This document shows positions 1 to 11,639 of a DNA stretch of 64,000 nt, piece after piece. Position 1 is the stretch's first letter, and the number at the start of each line of letters is the position of its first letter. The stretch spans positions 21,287,001 to 21,351,000 of the forward strand of contig CM074856.1 of the NCBI GenBank assembly GCA_037501455.1. The letters are read 5' to 3'. The stretch is from Lantana camara (lineage: Eukaryota > Streptophyta > Magnoliopsida > Lamiales > Verbenaceae). The notes under the pieces were generated by a model, which made no database searches, was not told the origin of the DNA, and worked only from the letters and a program-made list of their open reading frames with translations. Position numbers and translations under genes: made by a program.

Positions 1-1484
1 TTTTATTTTGTTTATAACCTGAGCAAATAATTCTAACTTAGTCATTTGATATATATTTCCAATGTACGGATACTTTTAAAAATATTATTTATTGTGTCGC
101 ATTATGTCGGAGACTAATGTTGGACACCATATCACACACTTCTCAAGTGAAAATTTTCTAAAAATTTGTATCGTCATATCAGTCAACACGTAAATCATAG
201 TGTGACATCAATTTATCTTAGTCAAAAAGAGTTCTAAAATAGTTTTTTGAAAATATTAACGAAATAGATGAAGGGTTCTTTTATGCTTATGAAGATTAAA
301 GAAGGCATAAGAATTGGTATATGGGAATATGCCAAAGAATGAGAAAAAGATATAGTTTCATTATAAGCCCTATTGTAGGTAAAGAAAGAAAAGGTTTTAA
401 CTTTTAAATGAGGCCGTGTGACTTTCGGGCTAGCTTTGGTAAATGGGAAACATCTTTAATCATCTTTCATATACCTTTTTTTTATTCATATGTCATAGTC
501 TAAATGTGGGCCTCAAAGAATATAAGGCCACTTTCTGCCAACATTTATTTTAGGAAATTAGTTATCAACAAAGTTAATGATATTCAAAATTTCGTTCACT
601 TTTGGATAATTAACATCTACACCAAATACATGAAGGGAGGAATGCTTGTTAATCCGACGGACATCATGCTTGAAAGGATACATTGTTGTTTCACCTGCCC
701 TGCAAGCGCTCTTGTTATCGGTGGTGGATACGTGACACGTATCACGATCTATCTCGAAGTGTTTTAGTATGAAATTTCATTTAAAAAATAGATCGACGTT
801 TTAGGTGAGTGAATACATGTAATGGTAGGGATATACCTACTTAACCGATAAGTACGTACTTTGGTGGCCGAGAGTGATAGGGCCCTGCTCGAAGAACAAT
901 ACAATATGTGTACATTCCAATATGATCGAACGAACAATGTACCCAAGCCGCCCAACCACCAGCCATCGACACGGCAAAAGCATCTCGCCGGGGACAAGCT
1001 CGTGACATAGAGTACAATGAAATATGAATATCGTCTGACCCTTGAGTTCGAAAATTGACCACCCGATTCGACGTCGTGGATACCCTCTTCGACTTGTGGA
1101 CAGCCTATGTTGAGAGCTTTGACGCCATAGACTAGCGTTGCGTGTACTTCTGCCACTAGGTTTTCTCCCGCTCGATGGCATGGAAACCAATGTGAACTCT
1201 CAATTAGCATCCTCCCAAATTTTTACTTTGCTTTAAAATCTATTCAAAAATTTACTTTGCCCTTCAATCCCATCTTTGTCTTAGTCATCCTAAGTAAAAG
1301 CCTCAATTATTTTATTAACTAACAAGTAACAACTCTTCACTGTTAATTTTGCGATCAAAATTGTCAATCACTTCTCAATAATTACTTTGACTTATATGTG
1401 ACCCGAATTGAGGTGACAAACCTAAATATCTTTCCTTAACGCGTGTACCGAAAAATATAATTTAGTCATTATATATGAAAAAAA
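1..1484. other. intergenic DNA, no gene recognised
   Basis: AT-rich DNA with only short open frames. A block at about 830-1200 is richer in GC than its surroundings and has overlapping minus-strand frames of 73-148 codons, but none shows a motif, a clear start context or splice structure I recognise. It is probably a decayed repeat. Confidence 0.5.
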
Positions 1485-1781
1485 GACTTAATTACATCTA
1501 ACTTCCTAATTAGATAGGATAATTACAAGTGATACCCCACTTTTAGATATAATTACACTTACACACCTCCTAAAAATTTTTTAATCACACTACCTTGCAA
1601 TTATGCCCCATATTTACGTAATTAATATATTTTATATGGGAGTTATATATAATTAATGCATTATTCATGAGGATTATGTGTAATTAAAATTTTTTGAGTA
1701 TGATGTAACTGTAATTATATCTAAATATGGGGTACCACTTGTAATTACTCCATCTAAATTGGAGGTAGATGTAATTAATCC
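1485..1781. mobile_element. MITE with long terminal inverted repeats, Mutator-type
   Basis: A 297-bp element whose first and last roughly 100 bp are imperfect inverted repeats. Both ends read inward as TTAATTACATCTA, and the inner part carries TAGATATAATTACA on both arms. It is flanked by direct repeats of tatgaaaaa(a) at 1474-1484 and 1782-1791. A 9-10 bp target duplication fits the Mutator superfamily. It has no coding capacity. Confidence 0.7.
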
Positions 1782-2233
1782 TATGAAAAAATGATAATTG
1801 TTCGATATGTAAACGATTTTATCCTTAAAAATTATGGTGGTTTCCTTTAATTATGTTTAATGCTCGTCTATACATTTGAAAGGCTAATAAATCAGTATAT
1901 GGCCTTAAGAAATCCCTACGATGGCGGATTTTGTAGGATTCGATTCTGGGCCTAGCGGCCCTAGCCTGCCAATACATGTTTTCTCTATAGATATTTCATA
2001 TTGGAGATGTGGAGGGATCTCATAAATATTATTTTATAATATCATGCCGGGTTCGATACTCACATTCAACACTCAGTGTTATGTCACCGAATAATTTTAA
2101 GATAATTCATATCGTCGTGTTTACGTCGTGTCTGTACCACCGTGTTTGTATTCATATATTATGGTCGGAGATAAACACACGAGTAAGGCTTGAAATCAGA
2201 AAAGTATCTAATATGAGAAATCATTACCAAACT
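1782..2233. other. intergenic DNA, nothing recognised
   Basis: AT-rich spacer between two transposons. One 85-codon plus-strand frame at 2009-2266 has no recognisable features and runs into the next element. Confidence 0.5.
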
Positions 2234-3378
2234 GGGTTTTCTGCAGCGAGCCCCCTTATGGTTTGACGAATGTTAAAAGAAAACCCTATAGTATAAAATA
2301 TAATTTAAAAACCCCTAAGGTTTCAAAAACTGTACGCGTAGAACCTTGGACCCCTAGATTGTACTACACGCGCCTATTTTGAGACTGGGATTCCATTTTT
2401 TATGCCTAATTGAACGTGAAATGTCCTTTTTACCCTTATACAATACCTGAAATCAAAGGCTCCTCAAATAATATTTTTTATATTGCCCAGAAAACCTTCT
2501 GCTTTAAATATGTTGCCCAGAAAACCTTCATCGTCTCTGAAATCTTCAACCATACACTTCAATGGCCATTTCCAGTTTGAGATAATCCAGGTAATGGAAC
2601 GAGTTTCACGTATTCCACTACCACACCCCCAAGACCAACGGCACAAACATAAAAGACACCCGCACCCACACGCACAAAAACAAAATCACACACAAAACAC
2701 ATGCACAAACACAAAATCACACACAGAGAGAAGCCAATAACACATACACACTCTCAGATCTAGATCTGAAAAGGAGATAGGGGGCAACGAATTTGAAAGA
2801 TGACGTCGGCGGCGGCGGCGGCCGGATGGTGCTGCTTCACGGGTGGCTGCTTGGTTGTGGTGACAGCAGAAATGGCGGCGCTAGAGGTGGTGGTCGGCGG
2901 TGTCGTGCACTATGGTGGCTGCCGGCTGGACAATGGAAAGCAAGTTGAAGATGGTGAAGTTGGAACGATTGTGATGATGATGATATAATATTACAAAATA
3001 TTTATGTTTTAATTTTTATTAAATTATAAAATATAAAATAAATGAAAAAGGAAAATAAAAGGAATAATAATGAGTAAAAAATTGTTTTATGTGATGATGA
3101 TGATATAATATGAAAAAATATTTATGTTTTAATTTTTTATTAAATTATAAAATATAAAATAAGTGAAAAAGGAAAATAAAAGAAAATGATAATGAGTAAA
3201 AAAATAGTTGTATTTGAAGGGGGCAATTATGGTATTTCACCTCCAAAACGTGTCAGATTCATATCGGGGGCAGTGAGCAGAAGTTTGAAACCATGAGGTT
3301 TTATACATGATTTTCCAAAATTCAGGGTTTTTCCCGTCGCTTATGAAAACCACAGGGTTTTTTGTGCATATAGCTCAA
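2234..3378. mobile_element. non-autonomous MULE-like element, possible gene-fragment carrier
   Basis: The two ends form degenerate inverted repeats of about 130 bp. Each carries an inward ccct-t/g-tggttt block, then an aaaaccct block, then a tggtttcaaa block. The same octamer accaaact lies outside both ends (2226-2233 and 3379-3386), as expected for an 8-9 bp target duplication. The interior at 2480-2990 is different in base composition: a CA-rich stretch, then a GGC-rich 62-codon frame (2800-2988) with an alanine run. This looks like captured host sequence (Pack-MULE-like) or simply a GC-rich filler. No transposase is present. Confidence 0.5.
2971..3211. repeat. 120-bp tandem duplication
   Basis: Two head-to-tail copies begin with gtgatgatgatgatataata at 2971 and 3091, so the period is 120 bp. 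Both contain the same order of TTTATGTTTTAATTTTT, AAATTATAAAATATAAAATAA and GAAAAAGGAAAATAAAA. They differ by a few substitutions and single-base indels. The duplication lies inside the MULE-like element. Confidence 0.8.
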
Positions 3379-3386
3379 ACCAAACT

Positions 3387-4012
3387 AGATGAATACCACA
3401 AGCCTGTTGTAATTCGAACTCAGCAAGCCACAAAAGGCCAATTTTATACTTTGTGTTGATAAAATTCTGATGTAAACCCCACATAGTCTTGAATTCTTGA
3501 TTGATTTAGTCTTAAAAACACATAGTTACTTGGTTGCCTGCAGTGCTATGTAATTGTCCAAGCGCTTACTACGAAGTGATATATGCAGTTTGTTTGCCTC
3601 AAAATGAACAAATTGAAAATTTTAGATTCTTAGGCATTTTAAGCAAGAAATCATGAGATGATAAATAATCAAGTGCTAAATGATGCATAATGACATGAAA
3701 ATTTCAATTTATGTCACAAACTGACCTTTATGCTCCAACACTTTTCTGAATTTAATATCAAATCTCATATACAGATTCGACTATACTCATGCCTCCAGGC
3801 ATTGAATACCACAGTAAAATACAAAAAGAGAAATAAAAGATCCGATCCCATGACCTTATCAGAATAGCATCAAATTCCCCAGAATGCAAATAAATGTACA
3901 AAAATGGATCAAAAGAATTTGTATAGCAAGATCCAGACCGTAGAAAACAATCTGCTACCATCCATTTTCATCTCGAAAAACTTCCCAAACAACATGAAAC
4001 GGTAATCTCCCA
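3387..4012. other. 3' flank of the ABA2-like gene
   Basis: AT-rich DNA downstream of the minus-strand dehydrogenase stop codon. It should contain the 3' UTR and poly(A) site of that gene. I see no independent gene. Confidence 0.5.
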
Positions 4013-7000
4013 TCATCGGAACACCCGAAGCGAGTGATTCACACACGTAAACCCACCATCAAGCATAAGATTATCCCCACTAATGTACCTCGCCTCATCA
4101 CTCGCCAAGAAAACCACTGCATTCGCGACGTCGTCTGCAGTCAGCTCCACGCCCCTCAAGTTCGCATGTGTCCCCACAAATTCCCGAAACCCAGTCCATG
4201 CATCCTCAGTCCTCTCATCCTCGGGCAAGTACGCTAATGCCAACTCCGTCGCCACAGCATAGGGCGACACACAGTTCACCCGTATTCCGTGCTTCCCGAG
4301 CTCGGCCGCGACGTTCCTAGTCAACCCCACCAAGGCGTGCTTGGACCCTGTGTATGCATGGGGACCTATGCCCCCCATGACCCCTGACACGCTGGAGACT
4401 GACACGATCGACCCCTTCTTTGCAGGGATCATCACCCGTGCTGCATGCTTCATCCCCATGAAGACACCCTTCACGTTCACATCGAAGACGTGGCTAAATA
4501 AGGACATGTCAAAGTCCCGGATATCAGAGCAAGGCGGGCCTGCTGTGCCAGCATTGTTGACCATTATGTCAAGGGTGCCGAATCGGTCAACTGTGAAGTC
4601 AACTGCTCGGCTTATGTCATCTTCGATTGTGACATCACAGTGGCAGAAGGAGAGGTCCGGGCCGGGCCCACCTAGGCTCTCACAGAGACGTTGGCTTGAG
4701 TCGTCTCGAATGTCGGCTATACAAACTTTGGCACCATGCATGTGGAAAAGACGCACGATGCTCTCCCCAATGCCGCTGGCTCCTCCCGTGACTAGAGCAA
4801 CTCTCCCTAATAATCTGGGAAATCATGAGATAAATTGTAATGGATGATGTGATAGTACAGCAAATGACCGTTTCATCTAAAAGTATTAAGTTGCTAGAGA
4901 TTTTAGTTGCTCTTACTTCTTTGTTTAACATAGCTCACTTATTCAGTCTGAGTTTTCTCGACAAATGTAAATAATACTATGTGTGTGAAATATGATGCTG
5001 TTTTCTATGATTATAATACTATGTGTGCAAATAATGATGCTGTAAATAATAAGCTGCAAATGTGAAAGGGAATTAATACTTATCTAAACAATGTAGTTAC
5101 AAGCTAATATGATGGAAACAAAAGCTTGAGGTGTCCTTGCTAAGCATATATGGAACCAAATGAAATGCAAAGAGGGGATAATACAATGTTTACTTTTGTT
5201 GGTCGAAATGAGATGGAATAGATGAGTAATGACAATATTAGTGGGATGCGATGGTGGATTGTACATCAACCTTTTATCCAATGTAAGCTAGGGTCGAGTC
5301 ATCAATCATGAACTTGCAAAAATATTAGTAAACACAAGTTAAGTCGGATTATTAACCTTATCATCCATTATCCTATGAAGTAAATATGTTAGCATTAGTT
5401 TTTTGCTTTGCTGTTATATAATCCCAATCATGACAGCAAAAGATCATAAAAGGTGTTGAGAAAGCCAACGATCTAGTTCTCAAGAAAATCGAAAAAATCA
5501 ATCCACTTTATGAGGAATTCAATAAGGAATTTAAATCTTTTACCTCTTTAACCATTCACAATGATGATATTACACTACAGATTAAAGAGAGGAAGGGATA
5601 GAAAAGAAGAGGACATCAATTCTGTAACCAAACAAGGAGATGTCAGCCATGCCTTTCTCCACTTCAATAAAGATCAATCAAGATGATCGGCATTGAAACT
5701 GAAATGGGAGGGGATTAGATTTGATTCAAGATGCTAGTTCTTCATGGTTTCTTGAGATATTAGATTTCCTTTCTTTTTTCCATTTATTGTTTTTTGACAG
5801 AGAGAAAGAGAATGAAGAAACAAGATTAAACTGTTCATTCAATTTGGTAACAGTTAAATTTTCCAGTTTTCTTTTCAAAAAAAAAATATATATATTTCCA
5901 GTTTTCAGAATGCCCAAAGGTACAATGTAATCTTTTTCATCCTTCAAATTACTACATGTCTACTTTGTCTTTGGCTAAATATCTAATCCAGAAAAGGTGC
6001 ACGGAAGGAGTCAGGATCATGGGGAGAGAGAGGTGAGCAAGATTAAAAAGAGTGTTTTAATCATTTCTTTTTTGGGTATTTGAAATTGCCATGTTTTCGA
6101 TTTTTTACTTACAAATTATGAAAATAAATTTAAAAAAAAAAAAAACCCATTTAGTCTGTTGGGAGAGGGGGGATTTCCATTTTTTCCAATTTTTACATAG
6201 AAAAGTTAGAGATTATGAAAATAAATCAAAAAAGAAATTCCAAAGACCACAAATATTTAGGCAGACACCTGTCCTGACCGTAGCTCCATATATCAAATGA
6301 GGTACATCCGTACATGTATTTTCAGTACACAATTTAAACTTTGTTCACTTCTCAATGAATCAAGTCAAATCAAATACAGCATTGTTCAAGTTTGGTTTGA
6401 GTCTTTTTTCAAGCTTAACATCTTGTTTGAACTTGATTAGATTGTTAAATGAACCAGCTCTAATCGAGCCAAAAGCGAGTAATTTGACTCACATAAGTAT
6501 TTAATTTTTAACAGATTCGATCGAGCTCGAGCCGTGCTCAAATTTGGTTTGTTATACAGTATATACTAAACGAAGATCTCAAATCGCATCATCGAGCGCC
6601 TTGATCCATTTTCCACCCCTAACTTCTGATCCGTTATGTCATGAAACTCTCAAATCAGTCCTCTATCACCAATTTATTCACAAATTAGCCCTCTACCCAA
6701 ACAAAGTCTGCAGATCACCAGAAATAAAAATTCCAATGTTCCATATACAACCCTTTTACAGGAAGTATAGTGTCTGGCTGCATCTGATAAATCTTGTCTA
6801 CCAACCAACTAAAAATTGATGCCAAACAAAATCAAGAACACAATAAGCAGCCTTGTAAAGGGGAATGAATGAAAACCAACAGCCACACCCAAAATGAGCA
6901 GATCATACATAATTACTCAGCTTCAAAGAATCAAATCACCCAAAAACAGCAGCAAATAACAGACACTCAAGAACACAGTTAAAACTGATAATGGGTCAAA

Positions 7001-7045
7001 ATTATATGATTACCTTTGAGCGGGCAGAGAACTTCCTGATGCCAT
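4013..7045 (-). CDS. ABA2: xanthoxin dehydrogenase-like short-chain dehydrogenase (ABA2 type)
   Basis: Two coding exons on the minus strand: 7045-7014 (10 codons plus two bases) and 4814-4013, separated by a 2.2-kb intron with GT at 7013 and AG at 4815. The product is 277 residues, close to the usual length. Seen: TGGASGIG cofactor loop at about 20-27, an Asp after the second strand (IADIRDD) that favours NAD, NNAG at about 97-100, catalytic Ser near 152, and Y165-x3-K169. The N-terminal LLG-VAL-TGG and the C-terminal TCVNHS-VFR ending match ABA2 rather than other plant SDRs. In that family the cytosolic enzyme oxidises xanthoxin to abscisic aldehyde in ABA synthesis. The start is set by the only ATG in frame with the splice junction. 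The 5' UTR contains a CT microsatellite. It could be a close SDR110C paralogue with a different substrate; the match over the whole length argues against that. Confidence 0.9.
4815..7013 (-). other. intron 1 of the ABA2-like gene
   Basis: A 2199-bp AT-rich intron. It contains a locally repeated motif with actatgtgtg (about 4975-5045), poly(A)-rich stretches, and near 6470-6560 a gagctcgagc-type sequence that resembles a decayed repeat. No reading frame inside it looks like a gene. Confidence 0.7.
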
Positions 7046-7078
7046 GCGAGAAGAAATTGGCTTTATTAATTGAAGAAG

Positions 7079-7116
7079 GCCCCCTCTCTCTCTTTCTCTC
7101 TTTCTCTCTCTCTCTC
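7079..7116. repeat. CT microsatellite in the 5' UTR
   Basis: A pyrimidine run of CT repeats with a few TTT interruptions, 34-72 bp upstream of the ABA2-like start codon. On the coding strand it is a GA repeat, common in plant 5' leaders. Confidence 0.8.
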
Positions 7117-7431
7117 AAAATATCAGTGGCAACTGGCAAATCAGTATACTCGTTTTATACTTTATAGTGTTGAAGAAAAAGAGGAGTTTTATATTCTTTT
7201 AACGGAAAAATGAACTGGGAAGTTAAATTGTGGGGGGATTTTTCGGCAAGATTCCAAATGGGATTTCAGATACTAACCAAGAAAATGTAAAATTGACCAG
7301 AGTAGACTAAACTCGGTGATGGCGGAAGGCGACAGAATTCAAGCCTTTTTCTTTTTTTGCAAAAGTTTTGAAGTTAATTACTTCTACCTCCAAAGTTATA
7401 GTTTAGAAATGGGTAATTAGAAATAGTACAA

Positions 7432-7696
7432 CGGGGAATTCCCGAAAACTCCCCAAATGATAAGTCCAATTCCTTTTAACTCCCCATTTTCAAAAATAAT
7501 ATATTAAAACTCAAGAATCGCGTATCTAAAACCCCAAATGATGTATTTCAAATACAAGAAAAAAATCACGTATCTAAATCCCAGAATCGCGTATCTAAAT
7601 CCCAGAATTACGTATCTAAAACCCCAAATGATGTATTTGAAAATGGGGAGCTAAAAGGAACTTTTCAAACCCATGGGGAGTTTTCAAAAATTGCCC
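7432..7696. mobile_element. Mutator-type MITE, family A copy 1
   Basis: A 265-bp element with about 60-bp inverted ends. Both ends share GAAAACTCCCCA near the tip and CTCCCCATTTTCAAA further in. It is flanked by the 9-bp direct repeat atagtacaa (7423-7431 and 7697-7705). The interior holds several copies of CGTATCTAAA. A diverged uninterrupted copy of the flanking sequence at about 7747-7785 acts as an internal empty site. The element at 32422-32689 has the same ends and size. Confidence 0.85.
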
Positions 7697-7814
7697 ATAG
7701 TACAATATAAAAAGAATTATATTTATCAAAAAAAAAAAAAAAAAGAGATTAGAAATAGTACCATATAGAAAGAATTATATTTATATCCTACTCACAAAAT
7801 TTTGAGGGATTTTT

Positions 7815-8690
7815 TGAGAAGATTCCCCATTTCACCAAAAAAATTTAATTTATTCCCTATTTTAAATAAATTAGTTTGTTCTCTAAATTGAGACTTTAGT
7901 TTTTAAAACTACCTACTAACATAAATTATTTATTTTACCCTTAATTCTCTTAATATGAAGTACTTATATTTGAGTTTATAGAACTATATCTAAAATTTGG
8001 AAAATTACTGTATTACGCAACAGTTGATTGTTAAATGAAGAATTTTCATATTAATATGAAGTATTTACTTTCGTATTTGTGAAACTATATTTGCATTTTG
8101 AGAAATTGTTGTGTTATTTAACAACTATTATTTGAATAAAAAGCTTTATTTTTAATATGAAGTATTCATATATGTGTTTGTAGAAATATAATTGAATTTT
8201 GAGTAATTATCATGTTATACAATATAGAATGAGTTAATGAAAAAAATTTCTCTTAATATGAAGTATTTACATTTAAATTTGTAGAACTATATTTAAAATT
8301 TGAGGACTATCGTGTTACACAACAATTAGATGTTAAATGAAGATTTTTTTTTCTTAATATGAAATACTTATATTTGAATTTGTAGAACTATATATGAATT
8401 TTGAGAAATTGTTGTGTTAGGCAACGATTAATTGTTAAATGAAAACTTTTTTTGAACGTAAAGTATAAAATTATGTATTTGTGGAACTATATTTTAAACT
8501 GTTAGGAACTATCATGTTATTCAACAAATGATTTAACGAAGGATATTTAGATCATTTTAGAATAACTAGAATTTTTTTTATTTTTTATTTTTTATTTTGA
8601 AATAAGAATAGTTAGGAAGGTAAGTAAAAATAGTAAAATAGGGAATTAACTAAAAATTATTTTGGTTTGGGGAGTATATTTAAAATCTAA
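7815..8690. mobile_element. possible foldback element enclosing a 101-bp tandem array
   Basis: The ends are imperfect inverted repeats of about 40 bp: ccccatttcaccaaaa ... attccctatttta at 7832-7868 matches the reverse complement of 8624-8675. No clear target duplication was found, so the limits are approximate. There is no coding sequence. Confidence 0.4.
7950..8560. repeat. six-copy 101-bp degenerate tandem repeat
   Basis: Units start with TTAATATGAAGTA or a variant at 7950, 8051, 8152, 8253 and 8354, then about 8457. Four successive spacings are exactly 101 bp although the units have diverged by many substitutions. Each unit repeats the order TTTGTAGAACTATATTT, then TTTTGAGAA-TT, then a GTGTTA--CAACA block, then TTAAATGAA. 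Confidence 0.85.
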
Positions 8691-8699
8691 ATATCATTA

Positions 8700-10085
8700 G
8701 GGATTCTCAATTTACACATATAGTATATTATATTAATTATATATAATTCTCATATAATATATACTAAATATAAAAAAATATCTTTGATAGGAATTACAAT
8801 TAAAATTTTCTAACTAAAATATAAGTGAATTATATCTAATAAAGGTGGAGTGTCACTCATAATTAACTCAAGTTCATATTTCCATGTAAACCCCAATATG
8901 CATGCAATAACAACATGAAACACTACCTATTTATGCTGCAATATCTGTATTCACTAATTAGGTTAATGATAATAAGAACCTAACAACAGCTTGTAAAATA
9001 AAAGGGTGTTTTATGTTATTTAAAAATATATTGATCTATTTTGGCAAACTTAACACACTTTAGGCTAGTTTGTCAATTACTTTTGGAATCTGGCATAAAG
9101 AACAAAGGGCAGTAGGGCACAAATGATGGATGCAAACATAAAGTTTGGAGGAGTTTCCAAACTTTGGACGGTTGTGCCGGCAATTGGCTCAATGATTATT
9201 AGCACTAAAAAGTGAAAAAATAATTCTATTTTAAATTGAACTCGTTTCGAACCCAATTAATTAAAAAAATAAAATATATTATACATACCATTTAATTTGT
9301 CAATTTTCTTAAAAGTTTTACTAATCACACGATAAAAATAAAATGCATGCCCAGTCTCTTATTATACCTATTTGATCGAACTAGACTTAGAAGAGAATTT
9401 TTCCAACTAAGATAAAGGTGGGGACCAAAAAATTCTTGTATGAGCTCCAATTCCTGCACTCCATTTTTTCTTTTCAAGTGTATAACATTTTCACTTTCTT
9501 ACACCATACATCACACCTTCGCTTTTTTTTTTTTTTTTAGCCTTTTCTTCTTAGAATCTCTTTTTTAGTTTTCTGTTTTATTTTATTATTTTTAATTTTT
9601 TGAAGTTTGATAAATATACAAAATATTATAAGTATAATATTTGTGGCAAAAAAATATAAAATTTTAACAATATTTTCTATTTTTATGAGAATTATATATT
9701 AAATTTAATTAGTAAATGTTAAATATTCACGAGTGTTATGCACTAAATTTAAGTAACGTTCTAAATATTTATAAATGTTATACACTAAATTTAATATAAT
9801 AAATTGTTGTATATTTACCATAAATTTAGCAAACAATACTAATTTGTTTATTTTTATTTATTTTGTTAAAAATTTATAATTGTTATTAAATATGTTCTAT
9901 TTATATTGTTGTGGGTCTATTTATCAAAAAAAAAACCAAAAAAAGACAAAAAAGAAAAAAAAAAAGTAATATTCTATTTTCTATTTTATTTCTAAGTTTA
10001 CTACATTAAATTCAAAAATAAAATAGAATTTTATTTTATTTTTTAACACACAGCCCAAGTGGAAATAGAAAATATCGTTAAAAAC
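8700..10085. other. AT-rich intergenic DNA
   Basis: Long AT-rich sequence with poly(T) and poly(A) tracts (about 9520-9538 and 9925-9965). No reading frame, element boundary or RNA gene is recognisable. Confidence 0.5.
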
Positions 10086-11265
10086 TCATTTTTTTTCTCC
10101 TAAAGATGTTATATTTATAATGTTTTGTGTATTTACCCAACGTACAAAAAATACAATAAAATGAAAAAAGAAACAAAAAATCAAAGAAGAAAAAATCATA
10201 AGAAAAAATGAAAGAATTAAAAAAAAAAAAAGGAAAACAACAAAGGTGTGGTCTGTGGACTGTGGTGTATGGTGTAAGAAAGGAATGTTATATGATAAGA
10301 AAAAAAAAAAAAAAAGGTACATTGCTCCTCGATCAGCTTCTGCAGATGGTAAATTGAACATGTTACTTGTCATCTGTCGAGCCCTGAAATTTCCAGCTCT
10401 TGTTCTTGCTTCATGAAAATTCACATCGGGTTCTTGAAAATTTGTTCCCGTTCTTGCTGGTGGATAATTAGCTGGACCCATTATTGCTTCTGTTGGTGGT
10501 TGCATATGCCTCGTTATAGCAGATTCCGCTGTTTGAGAAAACACAGCTTCTTTTCCTTCTTGGATGAACTTTCTCAGTTTTGGGTATGGAAGTTCATTTT
10601 CTTCGTCCTGTTGTTGGGTTGATGCAAAAATATTTTCAAATTCATTTGGTATTGTTTCCTCATTATCTTCTGCATCATGGTTTTCACTATTATTGCACGG
10701 CACATCTTTCAGCTCGCTGCAATTTAGTGAAAATTTGTCCCTTCCGTCTGGTGTTCTGCTGGCTTCCGTATTAAATAAATCATCTGGGTTTCTTTCATCC
10801 CAATTGCTACCTTTAGCAAATGTGGGGATTATATCTTCAATGCGTATTGTACTTGGGGTGTAATCATACGACACATAGTAATCGTATTTTCCTGAACATT
10901 CTCCCAAAGTATCAATATTCCTGCCCTTTTGTTCCCTCCATTCCTTATCTCTTCTTCTCCTTTCATTTTCAACCTTTCTCTTCCTCTTTTCTTCCTTTTC
11001 CTCTTTCTCCGATTGAGTTTGATCATACCTCAAGTGTTCATAGGTATAATCACTCACTGAAGCCGCAATTATTTCTTCTTCGGCATCATCTTCCCGTATC
11101 CTTTCGGGCTGCCTTTGATAATCAGAAAATCGCATGGATTGCGCCCCTGTTGACATGGACCTGATTGTCACCCTAGTTGGTTGTAGCGGTTGGGTACTCT
11201 GATGCCTTTGTGATGGTTTTAGAACCCATCTCTTTCCTTTTAATTGATGCTCACGGTAGGCTCAT
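10086..11265 (-). pseudogene. decayed retroelement- or pararetrovirus-like ORF fragment, uncertain
   Basis: A minus-strand frame of about 290 meaningful codons ends in a poly(T) tract at about 10297-10315, after which the frame reads through low-complexity DNA. The same frame continues upstream past 11171 to about 11265 with one internal TGA near 11260. Composition: a very charged Glu/Lys/Arg segment likely to be a coiled coil (about residues 55-85 of the 361-codon frame), then an acidic Asp/Glu/Asn-rich region, then a Pro/Arg/Asn-rich region. No zinc finger, protease or polymerase motif is present. The layout resembles the N-terminal part of a plant caulimovirid or retroelement polyprotein, but I cannot name the family. 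The internal stop and the truncation say it is not functional. A host gene remnant is the alternative. Confidence 0.35.
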
Positions 11266-11269
11266 ACAA

Positions 11270-11639
11270 GTGTTTCTGGGTGGTAATCGACTTCTTCAAA
11301 TATATTTACCTACAAGTTTTATGTTATTTTAAGCTTCAAGGGTCAGAAATGCAGCATATGTTATGGCGATGTGCTCAAAATCAAACCATTGTCGCAGGTT
11401 ATTTTCCACCGACTAAGAAACCATGATGTAATTTGAAAACAACAAACCAGAAATTGAAAGTCGATAAAATAACGAATATATTAATTTTTTATCTTATTTC
11501 TAAGATGAACAATTAAGGAAAACCCGAATATTAATTGTTTATTGTTTTGGTCAGTTGGGCTGCGAGGACACCAAGTCCCAATTACATATTGTCATCTTGC
11601 TCGTTAAATCCCTCCAAAGGTTCCTCCTCGGACTGACAG
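11270..11639. other. spacer, no gene recognised
   Basis: AT-rich spacer between the broken ORF and the outer LTR of the nested region. Near 11590-11645 there is a short acidic minus-strand frame ending in a stop, possibly another fragment of the same decayed element. Confidence 0.4.

Noticed and set aside
10086..10310. Phe-rich C terminus of the 361-codon minus-strand frame
   Set aside because: It is translation of poly(T) and low-complexity DNA beyond the truncation point.
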